Shown in pieces: positions 11,971 through 21,737 of a DNA stretch of 64,000 bases. The stretch is from Eukaryota sp. TZLM1-RC. Lineage: Eukaryota; Metamonada: BaSk clade. Position 1 is the first letter of the stretch; the number at the start of each line of letters is the position of its first letter. The notes below the pieces were generated by a model. That model saw nothing but the letters and a program-made list of their open reading frames with translations. It did not search any database and was not told where the DNA came from. The stretch lies in NCBI GenBank assembly GCA_040285825.1, contig JAUPSS010000005.1, positions 1,240,001 through 1,304,000 of the forward strand, in the 5' to 3' direction. Both the position numbers and the translations under genes were made by a program.

Positions 11971-12408
11971 ATGGATTTCCACATCATTGAAAAGTTATTT
12001 TTATACTTCTCCACTTTTGAACCAATGGATTCAGGGGACGGCCCGTTTTCCTCCGGCGAGGGCATGGGCTCGTGCGTGCCGACGGCTTCTCCTACATGTA
12101 ACTTTGTGGTATTTTTCAAATCCAAACCATACATCACCATGCACTACTTACCTCCAGATGTCCCTCTTAGTTGCATCTCTCTTCAACTCAATGAGGTCCT
12201 ATATTGCATAAGAGCAGGCGATGATCTACTTATCAGAGAAATGGAGCCTATCCCAACCGAATTTAAACCAACAAACACTAGACCCACTTACTTTAGTCAT
12301 TCTCAAGTTAAAGAAATTCTCGCATCCAACCCCACGGATTCCCTCTTCTTCATCTATCTTGATGAACAGATGTCCAGCAAGGGATACGCCGATGTGCACT
12401 GTTTATAA
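11971..12408 (+). CDS. Unrecognised ORF of 145 codons, richer in GC than its surroundings
   Basis: Opens at ATG 11971 (the frame extends 21 nt further without an ATG) and ends TAA at 12406-12408. It starts MDFHIIEKLFLYFSTFEPMD, has an acidic/Gly/Ser stretch, then a compact domain with LPPDVPLSCISLQLNEVLY and, near the end, FSHSQVKEILASNPTDSLFF. The last block is reminiscent of the connector between protease and RT in some gypsy polyproteins ('S..Q....L......LF'), but this is weak. It may be a retroelement fragment or a small host gene. The GC-rich patch at 12030-12100 is unlike the neighbourhood. Confidence 0.35.
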   Translation: MDFHIIEKLFLYFSTFEPMDSGDGPFSSGEGMGSCVPTASPTCNFVVFFKSKPYITMHYLPPDVPLSCISLQLNEVLYCIRAGDDLLIREMEPIPTEFKPTNTRPTYFSHSQVKEILASNPTDSLFFIYLDEQMSSKGYADVHCL

Positions 12409-12703
12409 GAGATAAAATAATCTTGATTGGTAAGTTTGGATAAGTTGTGAATCTGTTTGGTTGGTTTGAGTCCTCTCTAGTAAGTCTTCCAGGATCGGTT
12501 TAGTATACCATTAATTGTGTCTTTTAGATCGATATTGCATTCCATATTTTAGGTGTTTATTCTGAATACAGTCGCACAACTTGTTAAAATTTGAAAAACA
12601 CAACCATATATCCTTAAGGATCAGCAAAACCAACCATGTCACAACCAATCTTGCGGCTTCTCGACTATGGTGTCAACAGTGCGTAGATACTTCTGATGCA
12701 ACT

Positions 12704-12817
12704 ATGGGCAGTGATTTGCTGATGGTGGCCTTGCTATTGCACTTTTTTTGTTTTTTTCTGTTTCTGAATACCGCGTTTCCTATATGGGCCCAATATATTA
12801 CGAAAGACGGTACGTAA
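12704..12817 (+). CDS. Possible first exon with signal peptide
   Basis: ATG 12704 starts 37 codons with a strongly hydrophobic core (LLMVALLLHFFCFFLFL) and a plausible cleavage region (FPIWAQ). The frame ends at TAA inside a consensus-like donor, GACG|GTACGTAA. An AG 35 nt later (GTACGT...TTATAG) would keep the frame open for about 15 codons. This may be exon 1 of a secreted or membrane protein that decays downstream. Speculative; no family recognised. Confidence 0.2.
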   Translation: MGSDLLMVALLLHFFCFFLFLNTAFPIWAQYITKDGT

Positions 12818-13364
12818 TTTCCAAACGTTTATGGTGAATTATAGAAATTACTGGGCCTGCACAAGCATTTGCACTCTTTTATTTGGGCTAATAGTGCTGC
12901 TTAAATTCTTGGTACCTTCATTGTTTTTTAGTCTTTTATTGTCTGGCACTTTGGGCACTGAAACAATAGCTTAGCTGGACTGATTCACTTCAATTGCTGA
13001 CAAAAAGGAATAGAAATCGACAATGTACCGCTTACCTCTACGGGGATGGTCACATTGACTAGTATTAGTAGCTGACGCACTGGCGAACCTTGATTGATTA
13101 GAAGGTTCCCAGCAGATTGTCCTACTATTTTGAACCAAACATACGTTTGTCTGGAGATTCATCAATCTGGATTTATTGGAAACACACTGCTACTTTGGTT
13201 TCTTTCCAAGATGATAAATTGAGTGTTTTCGTTTTTGTATCAGAGTGTCGTGTTCGTAAGAAAACTGCCTTGATATTTTTGTGAACTATCAATTGTTTTT
13301 GTGCAGTGTCATTTGTTTGGCAATTGAACCTTTTTATTTAAAATGAAGTAATTTTTGAAAAAGA

Positions 13365-13545
13365 AGACTAAAACTCCACCTCCTCAAAAGCCATATCTCT
13401 AATAAAAAATCCACTAGACACCTTCTGTTCATAGTATTTTCCCAGTGACAATAAGGGAGAGGATGTTAAAACAACCATGCACTTAAAAATGGAAAAGACT
13501 AGTCTGTTTTGCCAATAATTTTTGTCAAATATTCTTCTAGTTCTT
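13365..13545 (-). mobile_element. Group C R2-type element, 3'-end fragment
   Basis: Minus strand. About 180 bp match the last codons of the group C ORF: 'YWQNRLVFSIFK..V' followed by a terminal 'MAFEEVEF'-like end and stop, then a short A/T tail. Compare 2520-2678. 5'-truncated; I could not find a clear target duplication. Confidence 0.65.
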
Positions 13546-13676
13546 TAATTCTTTATAGTTCTGTACAGTCATTCTATGGTTTTGTGTTGCTTGGATTCCC
13601 ACTGTTCCCATGGCTTCAGTAGCTTTGACTGCTACTGCCTCCTCTGAAGTGCGAGAAGACAAGACTGAAGACTGCA

Positions 13677-13865
13677 TTGACTGAAATTTCAAACACAATT
13701 TCACCAATGGATGTAAAGACATTGTTTGATGGTTATTTCAATGTGAAAACTGAAAAGACAACAGATATTGAACATTTGCAAAATGTTTGTTTATTAATTT
13801 GTAACAAACTAATTTCCGACCATATTATATTATACATACATTTATTGGTTATATATATTATATAG
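13677..13865 (+). CDS. Small AT-rich ORF at the edge of the foreign-looking block
   Basis: An open frame that reads sensibly in its first 50 codons (SPMDVKTLFDGYFNVKTEKT...HLQNVCLLICNKL) and then runs into low-complexity AT. There is no upstream ATG except at SPMD (about 13707). It could be a remnant belonging to the helicase-containing block to its right, but nothing ties it to a family. Confidence 0.2.
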   Translation: MTEISNTISPMDVKTLFDGYFNVKTEKTTDIEHLQNVCLLICNKLISDHIILYIHLLVIYII

Positions 13866-13995
13866 AATAGATGAATATCATTGTGAATACATTTTTTTTG
13901 AATATATAATATATTCATATTAGATTGTATGTCATTAAATTTACATCTTTCAATGATTTAAAAATAGAATCTTTCATCTCGGTCATCTTGGTTAT

Positions 13996-14166
13996 TTAGT
14001 TAATAATTTTTTCAAAAATTCCACCAGGAACTTTGTAGATATCTTTTTCGGAATTATATTTCACTCCATAATGAGGATGATCGGTTGTCATTTTAAATAA
14101 ATAATTTTCATTTTTGTATTCGGTGAATCTCTGTGAATTCGTATTAATTTTTTTCAAATTATTCCA
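13996..14166 (-). CDS. C-terminal remnant of an unrecognised protein
   Basis: The minus-strand frame starts after a stop near 14166 and ends TAA at 13996. It contains QRFTEYKNENYLFKMTTDHP followed by HYGVKYNSEKDIYKVPGG. The composition is orderly and not low-complexity. The only ATG is internal (14091). It lies in line with the other minus-strand ORFs of the 14-17.5 kb block and is probably the tail of another gene of that block. Confidence 0.3.
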   Translation of the reverse strand, partial: WNNLKKINTNSQRFTEYKNENYLFKMTTDHPHYGVKYNSEKDIYKVPGGIFEKIIN

Positions 14167-14329
14167 AAATTAAAAAAAAATTTATCAAACTAATGAGTTC
14201 AGGATATCATTCAACAATCTATCATAATCAATAGGAACAAACTTCATACCCATTATTTTACACATTACATAATCACGAACAGCTGTTGTGTCGTAAAGTT
14301 CATAATTGTAATTTACAAGTGCTGAATAG

Positions 14330-14343
14330 TATTTCATAACTTT
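14330..14343. repeat. Target-site duplication, left copy (TATTTCATAACTTT)
   Basis: Exact 14-mer, repeated at 14538-14551, flanking the group A fragment. Confidence 0.85.
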
Positions 14344-14537
14344 TTTTTAAAAAAAACTGGAATATTTATTGAGATAAAAATAACCATCTAGAATTCAATA
14401 TCCTCCAAACAAGCGTCACTATTACTGAACCTACTCACAGCATTACGTTCATATTCTACACCAATAGCTAAAAGTGCCTTTGAAATCATTGTTGGAATAG
14501 ACTTGAAAATGCAAAAAACAATTCTATTTATTCAGAA
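14344..14537 (-). mobile_element. Group A R2-type element, 194-bp 3' fragment
   Basis: Contains the terminal codons of the group A ORF (VEYERNAVSRFSNSDACLED) and the short 3' UTR, then an A-rich tail. Extremely 5'-truncated. Flanked by an exact 14-bp duplication, showing that a near-minimal 3' end was still mobilised. Confidence 0.85.
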
Positions 14538-14788
14538 TATTTCATAACTTTGTTGAAAATTTCATCAACATGTTCATCAACTTCACTTGTTGGAATGTTT
14601 GAATTGATATTCTGCAATGTATGCATTGATAATGGAAAGAATATTTCCAAGTGAATTTTGATACGTTTGAATTAAATGTGTAAAATGCATTTTCCTAATA
14701 ATATTTCACTTTTCTCCAAAAAAATATAAACGACGAATCGTTCACCACAATTCATCAACTGATTTGATGAAATACAAAAATAAAACAA

Positions 14789-15313
14789 TCACTTTTCTCC
14801 AATACTAAATGAGAGAATTTCATACCCCTCAGTTTCTAAGGAATGTAATACTTGACAGATTGCATCACAAAATTCAGATTCATGACCAGAATCAATGAAG
14901 TAAATTGCGGGTTTTACCTTCTTGTCAATAATTTTCGTAGTTAGTTCTTGTAATTCTAGAATAGCATCATATGATTCCTCATTCAATTGATTTTTTATTC
15001 GGAAATTTTCAACATGAATTAAAAAGTCAGTTAATGGGTGAGTTAGATAAACAACACATTTAAAGTCACCATTTTCAATTTGTTCAGAATAATGCCCATA
15101 CGCTTGAATAGTTAAATTGGATTGTATTTCACAAATAATATCACTAATTTGTTCAACCCCATTCTTTTTCAATGCCTCACGTAATCGTTCAACCAATATA
15201 TTAAGAATTTCAGGCTTGTGTACAATGTATGATTTTTCATATATTTTTACAAATTCTTGTGCAAAGCTTTCTTTAACATTTAGTGTGTCGAAAACAACGA
15301 TGTAAGATTTCAT
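14789..15313 (-). CDS. Unrecognised 174-residue protein, intact ORF
   Basis: ATG at 15313, TAA at 14789; no disruption. It begins MKSYIVVFDTLNVKESFAQE and alternates short beta-type segments with amphipathic helices (IYFIDSGHESEFCDAICQVL near the C-terminus). No signal peptide or membrane segment. It lies 40 bp downstream of the RecD2-type helicase relic on the same strand. The tight head-to-tail packing resembles a viral or bacterial block more than the host genes nearby. It is the only gene of the block without a lesion. Confidence 0.5.
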   Translation of the reverse strand: MKSYIVVFDTLNVKESFAQEFVKIYEKSYIVHKPEILNILVERLREALKKNGVEQISDIICEIQSNLTIQAYGHYSEQIENGDFKCVVYLTHPLTDFLIHVENFRIKNQLNEESYDAILELQELTTKIIDKKVKPAIYFIDSGHESEFCDAICQVLHSLETEGYEILSFSIGEK

Positions 15314-16153
15314 TTAGACTAAATTAAAACGATTTATAAAAAAAATTATCAATCAAAGTTCTTCCATTAATTTCTTCAATCGAGTTCTTCTCAAATGTAT
15401 TGTGCTATTTCTCACAAATTGTGAGATTATCATTTCATTCGTAATAATTTTCAATCTACATTTTGTACGAGTAAATCATGTAAATAAAATTGATCGTATT
15501 CTCATTGGTGGTGGAGTAGTACTATCCAATATTAACATAACAGAATCATATCCAGAACCTTGACTTTTATGTATAGTTATGGCATAACCTAATTCAACAA
15601 TGTTTAGTGTTTTTGGTATTGTAACCTTTTTTTCATCAATCTCAACGATAACATCATTTGGTTTGATTTCTGTTACCACACCAACATCACGATTAAAAAC
15701 ACTCAGGTCGTAATTATTTTGTGTAATGAATATTCTTTCACCAACACCAAATTTACCATTTGTCTCAATTCCTAAATGTGATTGTATACGTAAATTCAAT
15801 TCTTCAGTACCAACTTCACCTGCTTTTTTAGGAATAATAATTTGCCAATCTGTGTGTAACATGTCATTCAACATGTTTATATTAAAAGTTGAATAAATTT
15901 CAACACCATCTCCAGTGACAATGTGTGGAATAACTCCATCTTTAATTTGTGTAGCATAATGCAATATCTTTCCTTGGTTTTGGCGATGAACTTTTGTGAG
16001 GGCAATTTTATTCATCTTACCGATCATTTCCACAAATGATTTTCCAATCCCAATGGGTGGTAGTTGATTTTCGTCACCAACTATGAAAAGTCTACAATGT
16101 TTTATTGAGGAAAATAATTCTGCAAATAGAGGTAAATCAATCATTGATGATTC

Positions 16154-16166
16154 ATCTATGATTATT
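16154..16166. repeat. Target-site duplication, left copy (ATCTATGATTATT)
   Basis: Exact 13-mer repeated at 16701-16713. It lies in the codons for motif II of the helicase. Confidence 0.9.
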
Positions 16167-16700
16167 TTTTTTTTAAAAAACTGGAATATTTATTGAGATA
16201 AAAATAACCATCTAGAATTCAATATCCTCCAAACAAGCGTCACTATTGCTGAACCTACTCACAGCATTACGTTCATATTCTACACCAATAGCTAAAAGTG
16301 CCTTTGAAATCATTGTTGGAATAGACTTGAAAATGCAAAAAACAATTCTATTTAACCAGAAAGTGGAGTTCATTGTTTTACCAGACCTATTCAGTAACAC
16401 TTTTTTAAAATTTTCCAAAAAGTGCAAGCCTGAAGGTCCAATATTGCCAAAAAGAGAAATTGCAAACGGCACAAACTGATATTTCACATGTTCCACTCTA
16501 CCTAACTGTGCCAAAGGTTCTTCATATTTTTTTATCTTCTTTTTTTCGGCGTTAGATAACGGCGAGTCAGCGGAATACACTAAACGAGCAGCAGAATTTT
16601 TGCAAACATCCACTGAGACAACGTCTACAACATTGAGAACACCATCGATCCCTGGAGCTACTAAATCTGCCCTTCTTTTACCAAAGGAATCATCAGTTTG
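16167..16700 (-). mobile_element. Group A R2-type element, 534-bp 3' part, inserted in the helicase gene
   Basis: Encodes the C-terminal endonuclease part of group A without its RT: KRRADLVAPGIDGVLNVVDV (about 16690-16625), then QLGRVEHVKYQFVPFAISLF, and the end DACLEDIEF-stop, followed by the short 3' UTR and A/T tail. The insert ORF is open throughout. It is flanked by an exact 13-bp duplication and splits the helicase DEAD-like motif II. Confidence 0.9.
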
Positions 16701-16713
16701 ATCTATGATTATT
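16701..16713. repeat. Target-site duplication, right copy (ATCTATGATTATT)
   Basis: Exact partner of 16154-16166. Confidence 0.9.
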
Positions 16714-17512
16714 GTGTCGTAGATCAATTTATCACACATTCCTAAAATCTATGGATTGTGTAAGCATCACGACATAAAACACTACCAATTCTCTTTGCAG
16801 CCTTTCCCGTAGGTGCCAAAAGAATTGTAACATTGGACAGAAATTCTCTACGTTTTGTAGTCTTTCCAGTCACAGTAGTTTCATTAATAATTGTGATTTC
16901 ATTAAAACGTTTTGTTAATTGATTGACAAAATATTCTTCAATGTTGCAAATTTTCTTACGCCAAATCCAAACGTCATTTGTAATTAAACTGTTTTGGATT
17001 TTTATATATACACCAAATTCCTCAATTTCACAATCATCAAATGTACAACAAAATTCATTCAAAATATTCTGTAAAAAAGTGTGGGATTGACCTTTAACTT
17101 CTTCTCGTTCAATAAAATAAGAAGCACCAGCAACAATACGTTCCGGGTTATTCAGTTGAAAACCAAATTTATGTATATCCAATTCATCAACTTTTGGAAA
17201 TGATAAAAAAATATGAACCAACACGTATGGTTTTTCTTTTTAAATAGTTAAAGATTTTTCCTTGTAACGTGCAAAGAAATCATTTTCAACAATCGGTTTG
17301 CAAATATATTTTGGTTTCATCTTCTAAAACACAATTTTTCAAATTTTCTTTTGCTTTTTCTAAAATATTTAATGGAGATAATACAGTTTCATTTTGAATT
17401 TTATATAATGCATCATTTCCAAGAGAATTGAAAACAGTTTGTGATGTTTTTGATCCAACACCTTTTACATTTTTAACTATTTTATTTTTTAACTGTTTTA
17501 CACATATGTTCC

Positions 17513-18475
17513 AAAAAAATGTTTCAAATTTGAAGTACACTCTTCGAACATTACAGAAATGATTGACTGGAATGTATGAAAAAGATCTTTATCATAATAT
17601 ATGCAGCTCGGCTGTTTTTAATCAAGATCTTCACTCATTGTTATTGGAAAAGGGTGTTTGTGAAAACAAGTTATCAGATTCTTCACTTTGTGGAACTATT
17701 GTACCACGAAGATTTGGATTGTGTGCCACTAATGAAGCAGTTGTGACAAAAATGAGATTATATTTGAACATCCTCATTAATCAATTATTATCAAAAGAAA
17801 AATGTATTTGTTCGAATTCACCTCAACTCACTTTGCGCCATGCTCTGAATTGCTCTAAATTGATAACTTATCGTTCTTCATTACATGATGCTGTTAGAGA
17901 CACTGTTTCCAATATGGCACAAACTGCAAGGATATCGTGTATCAAAGAGCCCCTGCTGAAGGAAACACTTGCTGAATAATTTTGGTTCTGATGATAGAGG
18001 TGATGTATACTGTGATTGGATTGATAATTCTGAAGCTATTGTTGACTTTGTCTCATGTAATGTTGCAAATGATACTTTGGTTCACAGAAGAAAACTTAAT
18101 CCTGTGGCTGCTCTTGATTTTAAAGCAAAAAAGAAACATAGAAAATATGATAATGATATTGAAGAGGCTAATGTCGATAGAAATACACAGCTGGTTTTTA
18201 TTGCTTTCCCATTTTCGATAAATGGAAGATCATCAGATGAAGCAGAAACTTTTTGGAATGACTTCCAAATAATGGTTAATGAAAAGATTTGATATTTTTT
18301 TGTGGCGTTCACGAATTCAATTCAATAGATTACCTCGTTTTTTCAATCGAATAAGAGAAGCTTTAGCTAGACAGCAAGCAGATCAAGATTTTGTAGAGGA
18401 ATTCTTGGTTCAATGATAGTCGTCCCATTAGTTATGAGTTAATTTAATTTAGTGTGCAAATTCAATAAATATTTC
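17513..18475 (+). mobile_element. Group B R2-type element, 5'-truncated copy
   Basis: It starts at the segment equivalent to about 37300 of the full-length copy (AAAAAAATGTTTCAAATTTGAAG) and runs to the group B 3' end (GTCGTCCCATTAGTTATG...CAATAAAT). It carries the CCHC finger CICSNSPQLTLRHALNC (about 17806-17860) and most of the endonuclease (GSDDRGDVYCDWIDNSEAIV). Frameshifts lie near 17965 and 18285-18310. The left edge abuts the helicase relic, and the right edge lies 15 bp before an ATG (18491) of the SET gene. I find no target duplication here. Confidence 0.8.
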
Positions 18476-18532
18476 TGCCTATAATTCAACATGAATTGGA
18501 CTAATAATTTCTATTCGCTTTTTTTGCAGAGT

Positions 18533-19423
18533 ATGACTCAACATCCTCTGCTCTCTGTTGAGGGTCTTCCCTTTGAGATCCGCACCATTTCTTCTGGGGA
18601 TCAACATATGAAAGGTCTCTTTGCCACTCAAGCAATATCTGTCGGCGAACTTATCATCGCCGAAAAACCCCTTTTCTTATGCCGTGGCGATTTTTCCTCT
18701 GCTTTCAATAAGCTGACCGATACTGATAAGGAACTTTACATGTCGTATTCCGATGCTTACTCTACAAGTGAAGCAGACAAAACCATCAATGGCATCGGAA
18801 GGACAAATGGCTTGCCTTTACAAGATAGGGGTGGCGCAGTTGGATTCTTTCCTCTCTGCTCTTTATTCAATCACTCCTGCAAGCCTAATGTCACTCACCG
18901 GTTCCATCCCAAGCAACTAACTGAAAAGTTTTTCGCTGTTAGGGACATTGCTGCCGGTGAACAACTCACCACTTGTTACGCCGATGTTCACGATACTCTT
19001 AGCCGTCGTCGCGCCATGATTCATAGACGCTTTAGTTTCAATTGCGGCTGTGATTTCTGCTCTCATCTCGAAGGTGATGCTAAGGCTCAGGCCATTAGTG
19101 ATAAAAACAGAGCAACTTTATTACAACTAGATAATGGCTTCCCTAATCTATTATACAATTCCAAAGATGCCATTGCGCTCACTGACGAGCGTATAGAGTT
19201 AATGAAACAAGAGGGTTTGGAGTACCTCATTTCTTCTGCTTACTATGACACTTTCCAGATAACTGTGGCTTATGGAAGATTGACCAGATGTGCCAAGGAG
19301 TTTGTGCAGAAGGCCCATGAGTGGGCCGTTTTGCATTATGGCGACGACTCTGATTTGGCACAAAAGTATTTAGTCTATGTTAACAACCCAACTTCCCATA
19401 AAAACGCTGGGCTTTTGGGTTGA
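18533..19423 (+). CDS. SET-domain (SMYD-like) lysine methyltransferase
   Basis: A split-type SET protein of about 296 residues that would transfer methyl groups from S-adenosylmethionine to lysines. Visible features are the N-terminal SET strand (MKGLFATQAISVGELIIAEK), the substrate/cofactor motif NHSCKPNV (about residue 124), FAVRDIAAGEQLTTCYAD, and a post-SET Cys cluster CGCDFC. There is no clear MYND finger between the SET halves, so it is closer to SET proteins of protists and fungi than to full SMYDs. An upstream in-frame ATG at 18491 adds 14 codons. That segment looks like 5' UTR (poly-pyrimidine run then TTGCAG), so I prefer 18533. The end is TGA at 19421. A group B retroelement ends only about 60 bp upstream. 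Confidence 0.85.
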   Translation: MTQHPLLSVEGLPFEIRTISSGDQHMKGLFATQAISVGELIIAEKPLFLCRGDFSSAFNKLTDTDKELYMSYSDAYSTSEADKTINGIGRTNGLPLQDRGGAVGFFPLCSLFNHSCKPNVTHRFHPKQLTEKFFAVRDIAAGEQLTTCYADVHDTLSRRRAMIHRRFSFNCGCDFCSHLEGDAKAQAISDKNRATLLQLDNGFPNLLYNSKDAIALTDERIELMKQEGLEYLISSAYYDTFQITVAYGRLTRCAKEFVQKAHEWAVLHYGDDSDLAQKYLVYVNNPTSHKNAGLLG

Positions 19424-19527
19424 AATTATTAATAAATTTCTTTTGATTATTGGTGGTTTTCAAGACTGGTTAATGATTTGACATTTTTTGCATGGTTGTG
19501 TAGATGTAGTTTGATCATCTTAGTTAC

Positions 19528-19755
19528 ATGAAAATAGTAGAAAAAGAGCTGATTGATGGTGGACATTTAGTAAATACTATTTACATAGACACAGGAATAC
19601 ATTTTTGTCCCTTTCTGTATTCTTTGCTTGGTTATTGGGTTAAGTCAGGTTTGGCCTTGCTTAAGGACCTTGATATTGTTGGCAGAGAAGGAAATGGAGG
19701 AAGTTTTGGTAGTGTTTCTTGCCCAAATAGATTTACTTTTTTGATTTTCCCATAA
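19528..19755 (+). pseudogene. R2-type endonuclease-tail relic
   Basis: Reads IDTGIHFCPFLYSLLGYWVK then SGLALLKDLDIV, which follows the group C tail 'NIIYVPLYFL...FGKAAMAFLEDFVVVL'. About 75 codons survive and end in SCPNRFTFLIF, where intact copies have 'YWQNRIVFSVF'. Divergent, with no flanking duplication seen. An old fragment. Confidence 0.55.
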
Positions 19756-19821
19756 ACGGGCGCAACTGATTATATTTTTCTGCAACTGATTTTGATCATA
19801 GTTTGATCTATTTGCAGAATT

Positions 19822-20097
19822 TTAATAACAAATTGTTTTGATGTCTTCACTAAAAAAGACTGCTGTTCCATTTAATAGACGATAAGCTTGACGAGAAAAA
19901 TCATGAGGGATTTCTCTGGTGAGGGTATTGTTGGTATCCCATATTCCAAGATTCATTCCACGGCAATTAAAGGTATTCTCAGGAATCTCACCGGTGAGTC
20001 TACGATTGTTTATAATGGTAAAGCGAATCAATGTATGCATGCACCAAATGTCGGGTGGTAACTGTCCTTGAAAGTTGTTGTCTTCTCTGAAGTCCAA
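19822..20097 (-). pseudogene. Leucine-rich-repeat fragment
   Basis: The minus frame has two repeats of the plant/dictyostelid-type LRR: LPPDIWCMHTLIRFTIINNR, RLTGEIPENTFNC and TNNTLTREIP ('L.G.IP..' signature). No ATG is available at the start. The frame ends after ETIKTICY-like codons. Probably a stranded piece of an LRR receptor or adhesion-type gene. Confidence 0.45.
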
Positions 20098-20168
20098 TAG
20101 TACGACAAAGAAAATTTTGATTTGTGATGGTGAATGATGATTTTACTGTTGTCTATTCATTGTATATA

Positions 20169-20197
20169 AGCCTAGTGTTGGCTACCAACACTAGGCT
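20169..20197. repeat. Perfect 13-bp inverted repeat with 3-nt loop
   Basis: AGCCTAGTGTTGG - CTA - CCAACACTAGGCT. A second, weaker inverted pair (CTAAG...CTTAG) follows within 20 bp. Transcribed from either strand this would form a strong hairpin. No run of T follows, and no gene association is obvious apart from the LRR fragment 70 bp to the left. Confidence 0.7.
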
Positions 20198-21737
20198 CGT
20201 CTAAGTGACAGGCTTAGAATATTGTTTGGCGAAACAAACACTAATTCAAAAATTACTGGCAATTTTGGCAAATTTCTGCAAATTGATGTGATTACTTGTA
20301 TAGAAATTATTATTATCTAAGTAGTTTTTATAAGGTGACCCACAAACAAGTTATTAAGAACGATTAACAAAGGCAAACCAGAGAAAAAGTAGACTATTTC
20401 TTGCTAAAAGCTGTCTCAAGTTTCAAGTAACTGGTACAAAAACTTCAATACTCAAATTTAAATGCTTCTGAGCTGAATACTGAATTCACCATGGAAAACA
20501 TGTTAATTAAAATAAGTAATCATAATTAATAGAACTTGTTAAACCAAACCTTGATTAATAAATTTTGTTAGAGATAGGGAAGAATATAATAAACTGTCTT
20601 CACTAGGTTTAATCAATTGAATCGATTTCAAAGGAAGGTTGTTTCAAAGGAAGGTTCCGCCCATTGATATTGGAAGGACCTATGTTATGATCTAAGAATT
20701 CCTCCAAGTTTGGTAATTGTACTGTAGAATGAATCCTAAGCCATTTGTGAAAGAAAATTTCCAACTTAATATTCTCAGTTTAATCTAACAATGGATTGAG
20801 GTAGAGTTGTTTCTCCTGTAAACGTGTCTTCTGAAACACCAACACGTGATTCCGACACCACCAACTCACTTTACCGGAAACAAGTTACTTTACCATTGCT
20901 GCCCAAATATGCGTTGGCAAATAATGCAAAAATCATCATTTGGTCCTTCTCCAGCAATAATTGAACCTTTTTCAAACAATAAGCTTATACATTTTCAGTT
21001 CCTCTATCTTTCACCTAATAATACCTGATCGAATCTTGAAGACCAATAATGAGTTCAAGTAATGTTTATTTTGTGTTGTACACGTTTTGTGTGTCATCGA
21101 TGTGCCTGAAGCATTGAATTTTTCTTGGTATCAAATATCACTTTTTTGAGCAAATTAATATGTCACAAACAAACTAACTACATTCACAGAACCCACGACT
21201 AACTACGAGGGAAAATCTTCCTCATAACCTGGATGTTCAACATAGGATCAGTGTGATACTAAGTATTTTAGAAAACGACTCAGGCATAAGTACATTTTGA
21301 AAACAAATGAGAACTTCGTAATTTGATATATTTTAAATTTAGAAAACCTTGTTCATGATACAAATACAGATATTTAATTTAGTAGTCCCCATTTTATCGG
21401 GAAGAATGAGTACTGCAAATATACATTTCTATTGAAATAAAACAAACAATTTAAAGTGAAAATAAAATAATGGAAAATTTTGAGATGTATTTGAAAAAAC
21501 ATCATTCAGAGGTTACAAAGTCAACTTTGAAAAAGCCACTACAATTTTAAAAAAAGAAAAAACAGAGCAAAGTACCTAAACAAGAGCTGTGTTAAAAAAA
21601 AGAAAAAACAAAATTTCCTGAATGGAAAGCTGATCAAGTAAACAACATTAGATTTGTGATAAAGAAACACTGTTAATACTACCTTTTACCACCTAACTGA
21701 TTGCCCATTGCTCCTAATATCAGATTACCAACATTAA
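20198..21737. other. No gene recognised
   Basis: AT-rich intergenic sequence with short chance ORFs only. It includes the 3' flank of the SF3B4 gene. Confidence 0.5.

Larger units (their letters stand above)
14185..14626 (-). pseudogene. Small unrecognised gene split by a group A insert
   Basis: An ATG at 14626 starts MHTLQNINSNIPTSEVDEHV and the frame reaches FNKVMKY. It is then interrupted by the insert 14344-14537. After the insert the same frame resumes (SALVNYNYELYDTTAVRDYV...) and ends TGA at 14185. Removing the insert and one duplicate restores one continuous frame of about 80 codons, so the gene was open when the insertion occurred. Function not recognised. Confidence 0.45.
15353..17512 (-). 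pseudogene. RecD2-type DNA helicase gene, heavily broken and interrupted
   Basis: Minus strand. The N-terminal part shows a helix-hairpin-helix motif (VKGVGSKTSQTVFNSLG, about 17420-17470). Then comes the RecD2-specific region with NPERIVAGASYF (about 17125-17155), a decayed Walker A that keeps TGKTT, and motif Ia APTGKAAKRI followed by TIHRF. Motif II is split by an insert (IIID | ESSM). Motif III is GDENQLPPIG, motif IV region VHRQNQ, motif V ITIHKSQGSGYDS, and motif VI FT-stop-FTRTK. Lesions: a frameshift near 17295, a stop near 17240, a stop and frameshift at 16738-16745, the group A insert, and TGA at 15476. RecD2 helicases unwind DNA 5'-3' in bacteria and are also found in large DNA viruses. 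They are not ordinary nuclear genes, so this points to transferred DNA. The N-terminus is lost at the junction with a group B copy. Confidence 0.8.

Noticed and set aside
15353-17512. Helitron helicase as the source of the RecD-like gene
   Set aside because: Helitron helicases are Pif1-like. The helix-hairpin-helix and NPERI region seen here are RecD2 features, and no Rep domain or Helitron ends were seen.
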